Assembly (NCBI GenBank): GCA_946187095.1
Contig: CAMHPW010000020.1
Location: 1-11,751 of the forward strand
Reading direction: 5' to 3'
Origin: an uncultured Clostridia bacterium
GTDB taxonomy: Bacteria > Bacillota > Clostridia > Oscillospirales > Acutalibacteraceae
Length of the DNA stretch: 11,751 nt
Shown here: positions 6,817 through 11,751 of the stretch, piece by piece
Layout of the letters: the number at the start of each line of letters is the position of its first letter
Numbering within the stretch: position 1 is the first letter of the stretch
Position numbers and translations under genes: made by a program
The notes under the pieces: generated by a model
What the model saw: the letters and a program-made list of their open reading frames with translations, nothing else
Databases searched by the model: none
Told to the model about the DNA's origin: nothing

Positions 6817-9252
6817 TCATGAGGAACTTTCGGGATCAATGTCGGCATACGCCGTTATATCCGTGAACTGCCTGTTTTTCCCGAAATCAACAAGCAGTCT
6901 GGAAAGCATTTCTCTGAAACGCTTTGTATTCCTGAATCGGATTATCAAACGATAACGATATTTATTATTGATCTTTGCCACAAGTGCCGGTGACGGTCCC
7001 AAAACTCTCATAGGTAATTCGCTGTATTCGGCTTTTGCCAATTCTGCAAGGCTGTCTGCAAAATGCTGTGAAGCGATTCTGGTTTTTTCCATGTCTTTTC
7101 CTATGAATGCCACGACACATATATCCGTGAAAGGCGGATACAACATCGCCTTTCTTATCATTATCTCATCTTTATAGAACTCTGTATAATTCTGCTGTGC
7201 GGCAAGGTCTATCACGGGATTTTCGGGTTCATAGGTCTGTATCACCGCACGCCCGTGCAAATCGCCACGCCCTGAACGTCCTGCCACCTGTGTCAGCAGT
7301 GAAAAAGTTCTTTCATAACTCCTGAAATCGTCACTGTGTAACATCAGGTCTGCCGAAAGCACTCCTACAAGCGTTACATTCGGGAAATCCAGTCCCTTTG
7401 CAACCATCTGTGTGCCAAGCATGATGTCATATTCACCGTTCTGAAATGCCTGCAGTTTCTTTTCATACGCAAATTTCTGCATGGTACTGTCTGTATCAAG
7501 ACGCATAATTCTCGCCCTCGGAAATAATTTCTGCAAGTCACTTTCGGCTTTCTGAGTACCTGCACCCGAATATCTCAATCTTTCGGCTTTACATGACGGA
7601 CATTCCTTCGGTGACGGTATCGAATAGCCGCAGTAATGACACATTAACCTGTGATTGGCACTGTGATATGTCAGTGAGATCGAACAGTTCGGGCATTTGA
7701 TAACTTCCCTGCAGTTCATGCACATCACAAATGTATTATAACCTCTCCTGTTCAGCAATATAATGGACTGCTGATTGTTATTGAGATTATACTGTATCTC
7801 ATTCAGCAATATTGAGCTGTAACCCGAAAAATTTCCTGCATTTTCCTCTGTAGTCATATCGACTTTTATCACATCGGGCAATGTTGCCGTTCCGTAGCGT
7901 TCATTGAGCGTTTCAAGGGCATATCTGCCCTCCTTTGCAAAAAAGTAGCTTTCAATGGACGGCGTTGCCGAACACATCAGCAAAAGGGCATTATTATCAA
8001 CACATCTTATTTTTGCCAGATTCCTTGCGTGAAATCTCGGTGATGATGACGATTTATAGGTATATTCCTGTTCCTCGTCAATGACGATCAGACCGATATT
8101 TTCAAGCGGTGCGAATATTGCGGAACGTGTGCCGACAGCAATATTTGCCTTTTTATCCTTGACTTTCCGCCATTCCGAAAGCCTTTCGGACAGTGACAAG
8201 CCGCTGTGAAATACGGCAACTTTATTTCCGTAACGGGCTTTGAATTTCGCCAGAAGCTGCGGTGTCAGGGCAATTTCGGGCACCATGCAGATAACTCCCC
8301 TGCCGTCTGCATTGGCACGGTCTATCAGTTTCATAAAAACAGAGGTTTTTCCGCTGCCCGTAATGCCGTAAAGAAGTGCCGCCGACGGTTTCGGACTTTC
8401 ATATTTTTTAATAAAAGAATCATAAACAGCCTGCTGTTTCTCCGTTAAGATAATATCACTTTCATCTGTAACGGGAATCTCACTTTCGGGAATTTCGGGC
8501 GGCTTATCATCATAATAACTGCAAATGCCCTTTTTCACAAGATTGTCAACCACACCACCCGATACGCCTGTAAAATAGAGTATTTCTTTTCTCGAAACGT
8601 CCGACATTCGCAATATATTGATAACTTCCGTCTGTTGCGGAGTATATTCCATATCTTCACTGTCGTTTTCAAGATGTACCATTTTCACCGTGATATCCTG
8701 CAAACGCTTCTTGACAGTTTCCGTTCTCGACAAGATATTCTTTTTATACATATCCGTGAAGATATCGCCCTCGGAAAGTCCTATCGCTTTCAGAAGTCTG
8801 TCATGCCTGACAGGAGTTTTCCTTGCTTTCAGATATAAATATATTTGTTTTTCAATATCCTCAAGGTCATCAATTTCCTGCTGTGAAAGTACATTTGCCG
8901 TATAGCTGTACATCACTTTGAGTGAAAGCCCTGCCGGCAGCATGGCATGACACGCCGTAAAAAACGTGCAGAAACATCTGTCTTTCATCATGAAAGCGAG
9001 TTTCACGAGTTCTTTCGATAAAACAGGCTCTTTGTCAAGCAGTTCACTGATGGTTTTGAGCTTGGAAATATCTTCCGTTTCATGCAGTTCCATGATAACG
9101 CCCTGACGGAGTGAACCGCTGAAATTCACCATCACCCGACAGCCGATCTGTGCATGACTGCGGCAATTTTCGGGTATGATATAATCATACAGCTTGTCAA
9201 AGTGATACAGCGTGTTTTCTACGGCAATCCCCCCGACAAGATGTTCAGTCAT
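6817..9252 (-). CDS. priA: Primosomal protein N' (replication restart helicase PriA)
   Basis: 3'-to-5' SF2 DNA helicase that recognises stalled forks and reloads the replisome. The 811 aa show an N-terminal fork-binding domain beginning VENTLYHFDKLYDY, Walker A GITGSGKT (296-303, Lys302), DExH-type box DEEQ (392-395), a zinc-binding region with eight cysteines in four CxxC pairs (511/514, 520/523, 538/541, 551/554), and motif VI QVAGRSGRG (655-663). Gln replaces the usual His in the DEEH box, a variant I recall from related Clostridia, so not obviously inactivating. The ATG at 9252 overlaps the rpoZ end by eight bases. B. subtilis has coaBC between these two genes; it is missing here. Confidence 0.96.
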   Translation of the reverse strand: MTEHLVGGIAVENTLYHFDKLYDYIIPENCRSHAQIGCRVMVNFSGSLRQGVIMELHETEDISKLKTISELLDKEPVLSKELVKLAFMMKDRCFCTFFTACHAMLPAGLSLKVMYSYTANVLSQQEIDDLEDIEKQIYLYLKARKTPVRHDRLLKAIGLSEGDIFTDMYKKNILSRTETVKKRLQDITVKMVHLENDSEDMEYTPQQTEVINILRMSDVSRKEILYFTGVSGGVVDNLVKKGICSYYDDKPPEIPESEIPVTDESDIILTEKQQAVYDSFIKKYESPKPSAALLYGITGSGKTSVFMKLIDRANADGRGVICMVPEIALTPQLLAKFKARYGNKVAVFHSGLSLSERLSEWRKVKDKKANIAVGTRSAIFAPLENIGLIVIDEEQEYTYKSSSSPRFHARNLAKIRCVDNNALLLMCSATPSIESYFFAKEGRYALETLNERYGTATLPDVIKVDMTTEENAGNFSGYSSILLNEIQYNLNNNQQSIILLNRRGYNTFVMCMNCREVIKCPNCSISLTYHSANHRLMCHYCGYSIPSPKECPSCKAERLRYSGAGTQKAESDLQKLFPRARIMRLDTDSTMQKFAYEKKLQAFQNGEYDIMLGTQMVAKGLDFPNVTLVGVLSADLMLHSDDFRSYERTFSLLTQVAGRSGRGDLHGRAVIQTYEPENPVIDLAAQQNYTEFYKDEIMIRKAMLYPPFTDICVVAFIGKDMEKTRIASQHFADSLAELAKAEYSELPMRVLGPSPALVAKINNKYRYRLIIRFRNTKRFREMLSRLLVDFGKNRQFTDITAYADIDPESSS

Positions 9253-9463
9253 CTACATCAGGCTCTAAAATAATATACTTGTGATTCTTGAATTCCTCTA
9301 CCGCCACGATCACGGGCTTGTCACAAACTTTATCCTTATCCTGACGGATATCGTCCGTGATATTCCTTGCCCTTTTCGCAACGGCTATCGCAAGGGCATA
9401 TTTACTCATTTTTCCTGCAAAAATGTCATCTACATTCGGCTTTGTGTAATTCTCATACATCAT
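9245..9463 (-). CDS. rpoZ: DNA-directed RNA polymerase subunit omega
   Basis: Small subunit that helps fold and hold beta-prime in RNA polymerase. The 72-aa product has the omega core KYALAIAVAKRAR (21-33) and KPVIVAVEEF (49-58), with the acidic C-terminus usual in Firmicutes. Two consecutive ATG codons (9463 and 9460) could start it; AAGGGGA lies about nine bases before the first. It follows gmk by 18 bases, as in most Firmicutes, which supports the call despite the small size. Confidence 0.92.
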   Translation of the reverse strand: MMYENYTKPNVDDIFAGKMSKYALAIAVAKRARNITDDIRQDKDKVCDKPVIVAVEEFKNHKYIILEPDVDD

Positions 9464-9481
9464 AACAACATTCCCCTTTTC

Positions 9482-10042
9482 TCAGTTTGTTTCTTTCTTG
9501 AATATATCTTCAATTCTGTCTGCACAATCCTGTACAGTGTCATTGACAACAACGTAATCATACAGCCCCGAAAGCTGCATTTCTTCATTTGCCCTTGCAA
9601 GACGTTTCTGAACCTGTTCTTCGGTTTCGGTATTTCTGCCACGCAGACGCTTTTCCAGCTCTTCAACAGACGGCGGCATAATAAATATCCCGATACAGTC
9701 AGGTCTTTTTGCCCTGATTTTCTTGTAGCCCTCTACTTCTATCTCCAATATAACATTCTTTCCCTCCGAAAGCCATTTGTCCACAGGTGCTTTCGGTGAG
9801 CCGTAGTAATTTCCGCAATACTGTGCATATTCCAGAAATCCGTCTTCGGCTATCATGCTCTCAAATTTTTCTTTTGTCAGAAAGTGATATTCAATGCCGT
9901 TCTGTTCCTGACCTCTGGGTGCTCTTGTCGTTGCGGAAATCGAAATTTCAGCCGCTCCACGACTGACAAGCTCTTTTACAACCGTTCCCTTTCCCGTTCC
10001 GGCAGGTCCCGATATCACGACTAAAACCGCCTTTTTATTCAT
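9482..10042 (-). CDS. gmk: Guanylate kinase
   Basis: Phosphorylates GMP to GDP with ATP, an essential step in GTP/dGTP supply. The 186 aa include the P-loop SGPAGTGKGT (11-20, Lys18), the GMP-binding stretch SATTRAPRGQEQNG (36-49), EYAQYCGNYYGSP (71-83), and the lid with RLRGRNTET (132-140). The family's usual DVQG after the core strand reads EVEG here (102-105), a mild variation. The frame is open to 10081, but the extra residues are repeat-encoded (RNE-type); the family begins at the ATG at 10042, served by GTGAGG nine bases upstream within the heptamer repeats. Lies 19 bases after the remA-like gene. Confidence 0.94.
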   Translation of the reverse strand: MNKKAVLVVISGPAGTGKGTVVKELVSRGAAEISISATTRAPRGQEQNGIEYHFLTKEKFESMIAEDGFLEYAQYCGNYYGSPKAPVDKWLSEGKNVILEIEVEGYKKIRAKRPDCIGIFIMPPSVEELEKRLRGRNTETEEQVQKRLARANEEMQLSGLYDYVVVNDTVQDCADRIEDIFKKETN

Positions 10043-10043
10043 T

Positions 10044-10072
10044 TCCTCATTCCTCACTTTTTCATTCCTCAT
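10044..10072 (-). repeat. Heptamer repeats covering the remA stop and gmk ribosome binding site
   Basis: On the minus strand: ATGAGGA (10072-10066), ATGAAAA (10065-10059), one extra A, GTGAGGA (10057-10051), ATGAGGA (10050-10044). The array supplies the last codons and TGA stop of the remA-like gene and the Shine-Dalgarno of gmk. It shares a 13-bp identity (tcattcctcattt at 10062-10074) with the array beside yicC (10424-10436). Confidence 0.75.
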
Positions 10073-10310
10073 TTTTATCATCGCTTATACGGTGGGCAAC
10101 CGTTTCGGGCTGTACTGCCGACAATACAACATGGTCGCTGTCCGTGATAATTACAGCCTTTGTTTTGCGTCCGCATGACGCATCTATTAACATTCCTTTA
10201 TCCCTTGCATTCTGCACCAGTCTCTTTACGGGTGCTGCATCGGGACTTACTATTGCAATTATCCTTTCAGCCGAAATCATATTCCCGTAACCTATATTGA
10301 CAAGCTGCAT
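10062..10310 (-). CDS. remA: RemA-like regulatory protein (DUF370)
   Basis: An 82-aa protein of the DUF370/RemA (YlzA) family. In B. subtilis RemA is a small DNA-binding activator of biofilm matrix and osmoprotection genes; the role in other Firmicutes is largely unknown, so function here is by homology only. Recognised from the strongly conserved core: NIGYGN (5-10), RIIAIVSPD (16-24), APVKR (26-30), [10 protein letters not shown] (35-44), [15 protein letters not shown] (47-61) and [10 protein letters not shown] (65-74). The start is the ATG at 10310, with AAGGGG upstream. The last residues and stop lie in a heptamer repeat, so the C-terminal tail (about 76-82) is probably not conserved. Neighbours yicC and gmk match the B. 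subtilis arrangement. Confidence 0.93.
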   Translation of the reverse strand: MQLVNIGYGNMISAERIIAIVSPDAAPVKRLVQNARDKGMLIDASCGRKTKAVIITDSDHVVLSAVQPETVAHRISDDKNEE

Positions 10311-10327
10311 AACACCACCCCTTTTCT

Positions 10328-10378
10328 TCAATGTGCAATTTGCAATGTACAATGTGCAATTATTTTCACTGCAATCAT
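10328..10378 (-). CDS. Possible 16-aa leader peptide
   Basis: A 16-codon ORF ([16 protein letters not shown], then TGA) in the yicC-remA gap. Its ATG at 10378 has AGGAGG (10391-10386) exactly seven bases upstream, one of the best ribosome binding sites in the window. The second half is written by the 7-bp repeats, giving an IAH motif repeated every seven residues. No known family. It could be a translated leader for the remA-like gene, the relic of an earlier start (MIAVKI faintly resembles the usual DUF370 N-terminus), or chance. Confidence 0.3.
   Translation of the reverse strand: MIAVKIIAHCTLQIAH
10329..10363 (-). repeat. Heptamer array, unit close to CACATTG
   Basis: Five adjacent 7-mers on the minus strand: ATAATTG, CACATTG, TACATTG, CAAATTG, CACATTG. 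Lies between yicC and the remA-like gene, 19 bases upstream of the latter's start. It differs in sequence from the ATGAGGA-type arrays nearby but has the same period. Confidence 0.8.
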
Positions 10379-10406
10379 AAAGAACCCTCCTGACATCGCA
10401 AATTAT

Positions 10407-10434
10407 TCCTAATTCCTAACTCCTCATTCCTCAT
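10407..10434 (-). repeat. Heptamer array after the yicC stop, unit ATGAGGA
   Basis: Minus-strand 7-mers ATGAGGA, ATGAGGA, GTTAGGA, ATTAGGA begin at the base immediately following the yicC TAA. A further weak unit may extend to 10400. The same unit reappears before gmk. The array has no stem-loop potential that would suggest a terminator. Confidence 0.8.
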
Positions 10435-11313
10435 TTATTCAATGTTCTGGATTTGTTCACGGATTTTTTCAATGTCGGCTTTGATGTCAACAACTTTGTG
10501 TGCCAATTCCGCATCACACACTTTTGAGCCGATGGTATTTGCTTCTCTGTTCATTTCCTGAATGATAAAATCAATTTTTCTGCCGACTGCCATATCCGAA
10601 TTGAGCATATCTTCGAGCTGTGCAAAATGACTTCTCAATCTCACGGTTTCCTCTGCAACGGCTGTTTTATCCGCAAACAAAGCCGCTTCCAAGAGAATCC
10701 TCTGCGGATCTATCGTTGTACTTTCAAGGACTTCTTTCAGTCTTTCATAGAGTTTATTTCTGTAATCCTCCACTGTCTGCGGTGAACGCTCCTCAATCTG
10801 TCCGACAATCGAAATAATATGTTCTCCTCTTTCGAGAACGTCTTTTTTCAATTTTTCGCCCTCACGTTCACGCATGGCAAGAAACCCTTCCAGAGCCTGC
10901 TCGCCTGCAATTCTGACGATTTCAGACAGCTTTTCTTCATTTTCGGGGGCTTTGCTCACGGTCAGTACATCGGGATAATTCGCTATTTTCGACACGGACA
11001 TATCATCTTTCAAGCCATATTTTTCACAAAGTTCCTTCATGGCATTGATATATCCCGATACAAGTGAATGGTTTACTCTGACATCTGCGGCAACATTTTC
11101 ATCTGCCTCGATTGTGACAAATACGTCTATCTTTCCTCTTGAAACCCGATTCGCAAGGAGATTTTTGATCGTTTCTTCCAAAAATCCGCAGCCTTTGGGC
11201 AGTCTGCACTGCAACTCAAAATATCTGTGATTGACGGACTTGATCTCAAACACCGTTCTTCTGCCGTCAATGACTCCTTCAAATCTTCCGTAACCTGTCA
11301 TACTTCTTATCAT
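10435..11313 (-). CDS. yicC: YicC/YloC-family endoribonuclease
   Basis: A 292-aa YicC-family protein, the usual length. E. coli YicC and B. subtilis YloC are reported as endoribonucleases; the substrate here is unknown. Seen: N-terminal MIRSMTGYGR and KSVNHRYFE (25-33) of the YicC domain (about 1-155), MREREG (147-152), and the C-terminal DUF1732 domain with RKIDFIIQEMNREANTIGSK (245-264) followed by a helical end. Start: the frame is open from a TTG at 11331, with ATGs at 11322, 11319 and 11313. The last gives the family N-terminus and has GAGA about eight bases before it, so I chose it; the signal is weak. First gene of the operon, behind the promoter at 11351-11379. Confidence 0.94.
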   Translation of the reverse strand: MIRSMTGYGRFEGVIDGRRTVFEIKSVNHRYFELQCRLPKGCGFLEETIKNLLANRVSRGKIDVFVTIEADENVAADVRVNHSLVSGYINAMKELCEKYGLKDDMSVSKIANYPDVLTVSKAPENEEKLSEIVRIAGEQALEGFLAMREREGEKLKKDVLERGEHIISIVGQIEERSPQTVEDYRNKLYERLKEVLESTTIDPQRILLEAALFADKTAVAEETVRLRSHFAQLEDMLNSDMAVGRKIDFIIQEMNREANTIGSKVCDAELAHKVVDIKADIEKIREQIQNIE

Positions 11314-11350
11314 AGTCATCATCTCTGTCAATCAAATTTTTTCATTTTAT

Positions 11351-11379
11351 ATTCTAAATCTTTGCTGAGTGAATGTCAA
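11351..11379 (-). promoter_or_regulatory. Sigma-A promoter of the yicC-prkC operon
   Basis: Minus strand: -35 TTGACA (11379-11374), 17-bp spacer, -10 TAGAAT (11356-11351). This is near consensus with ideal spacing and predicts a start near 11344 and a leader of about 30 nt. No other equally good promoter was noticed before the left edge, so it may drive the whole cluster. Confidence 0.85.
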
Positions 11380-11432
11380 CCGACTTACAAAAATATCTTC
11401 AAATCTTTGTCAGTTCTGCACAAAAAATCCAT

Positions 11433-11461
11433 TTGCTTTGGCATTTAAAAGACATTTTAAT
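11433..11461 (+). promoter_or_regulatory. Weak candidate promoter of the divergent gene
   Basis: Plus strand TTGCTT (11433-11438), 17-bp spacer, TTTAAT (11456-11461). It would give a leader of about 37 nt. Match to sigma-A is only fair; an alternative sigma factor is possible if the gene is sporulation-related. Confidence 0.3.
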
Positions 11462-11490
11462 TGATATAAGATCAGGTCAAACTATATATC

Positions 11491-11498
11491 GGGAGGTG
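11491..11498 (+). promoter_or_regulatory. Ribosome binding site of the divergent gene
   Basis: GGGAGGTG on the plus strand, closely matching the 16S anti-Shine-Dalgarno, six bases before the ATG at 11505. This strong site is the main evidence that the short partial ORF is a real gene. Confidence 0.85.
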
Positions 11499-11504
11499 AA
11501 TTCC

Positions 11505-11751
11505 ATGAATAAAAGACTTTATTTGCTGATCAGAACTTTCACGGCTGTACTTGCACTTTTCACAAGCCTGATATTTTTTATTTGCATATTGACGGCTTAT
11601 TTCACTCCGTCAAGAATGTCCGTGGAAAAACACGGAAATGAATTTTCCTTTCCATTATCTGTAAAATATGACGGCAATGCCGCTGTATATGCCTTCGGCG
11701 AGGGCTTCGGTGATGTTCTGCACGTCGAGCTTCTCGAAAATCTGGCGGCGG
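11505..11751 (+). CDS. Membrane-anchored protein N-terminus, possibly SpoIVB-like (truncated by window)
   Basis: The first 82 residues of a gene running off the right edge, transcribed divergently from yicC. The ATG at 11505 has a strong ribosome binding site. Visible: a short basic N-terminus (MNKR), one hydrophobic segment about 7-32 (membrane anchor or uncleaved signal), then an exported-looking region starting YFTPSRMSVEKHGNEFSF. The pattern of an anchor followed by Pro-x-x-Met-x-Val and a FPLSV strand faintly recalls the N-terminus of the sporulation peptidase SpoIVB, but the PDZ and catalytic regions lie outside the window, so this is a guess. It could equally be an unrelated exported protein. 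Confidence 0.75.
   Translation, partial: MNKRLYLLIRTFTAVLALFTSLIFFICILTAYFTPSRMSVEKHGNEFSFPLSVKYDGNAAVYAFGEGFGDVLHVELLENLAA

Noticed and set aside
6798..6848. N-terminal extension of def into priA
   Set aside because: Extra 17 residues overlap the end of priA and are not part of the deformylase family; the ATG at 6797 has its own AAGGAAG.
9281..9799. 172-codon open frame on the plus strand
   Set aside because: Antisense to rpoZ and gmk, both securely identified; composition is Phe/Ile/Cys-rich as expected for a reverse-strand shadow, and there is no family signature.
10043..10081. N-terminal extension of gmk to 10081
   Set aside because: The added residues are encoded by the heptamer repeats and precede the P-loop by more than the family norm. 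The ATG at 10042 has a correctly spaced GTGAGG.
10311..10434. Intrinsic terminator between yicC and remA
   Set aside because: Only weak partial symmetry (ttgca...tgcaa) with no GC-rich stem followed by a T-run on the minus strand; the operon probably continues through.
11461..11488. TTGATA / TATATA promoter-like pair before the divergent gene
   Set aside because: Its start site would fall within or beside the ribosome binding site (11491-11498), leaving almost no leader, so it is less likely than the pair at 11433-11461.

Overview
The window is a compact, almost gap-free run of housekeeping genes on the minus strand (11313 down to 1), with one divergent gene entering on the plus strand at the right edge. 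In transcription order the minus-strand genes are yicC, a RemA/DUF370 gene, gmk, rpoZ, priA, def, fmt, rsmB, rlmN, a PP2C phosphatase and a PASTA Ser/Thr kinase (prkC). From memory this matches the Bacillus subtilis yloC-remA-gmk-rpoZ-coaBC-priA-def-fmt-rsmB-rlmN-prpC-prkC order, except that coaBC is absent between rpoZ and priA. Gene content, moderate-to-low GC, strong AGGAGG-type ribosome binding sites and family details (for example the DEEQ form of the PriA DExH box) point to a Firmicute of class Clostridia, probably Oscillospiraceae/Ruminococcus-like. The genus is inference only.

Layout. 11313-11504 is a divergent intergenic region holding a near-consensus sigma-A promoter for the operon (TTGACA, 17-bp spacer, TAGAAT). 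10435-11313 is yicC (RNA endonuclease family). 10311-10434 is the only sizeable gap inside the operon; it holds two arrays of 7-bp repeats and a 16-codon ORF with an excellent ribosome binding site. 9245-10310 carries remA-like, gmk and rpoZ. 6817-9252 is priA (replication restart). 6333-6797 and 5413-6336 are def and fmt, which remove and add the formyl group of initiator Met and overlap as ATGA. 4069-5397 and 3030-4064 are the rRNA methyltransferases rsmB and rlmN. 2298-3026 and 1-2284 are the PP2C phosphatase and its partner kinase; the kinase runs off the left edge. Most junctions are overlaps or gaps of 3-19 nt, which suggests translational coupling. No gene-free stretch exceeds 300 bases, and I found no tRNA, rRNA, CRISPR, insertion sequence or rho-independent terminator.

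Working together, the genes cover nucleotide supply (gmk), transcription (rpoZ), replication restart (priA), initiator-Met processing (fmt, def), ribosome modification (rsmB, rlmN), RNA processing (yicC) and cell-wall-responsive phosphosignalling (kinase/phosphatase). The core is ordinary. The unusual parts are the kinase's extracellular C-terminus (an added helical module plus a tail encoded by a 15-bp tandem repeat, Glu-Glu-Glu-His-Ser) and the heptamer repeats around remA. Those repeats supply stop codons, Shine-Dalgarno sequences and part of a tiny ORF.
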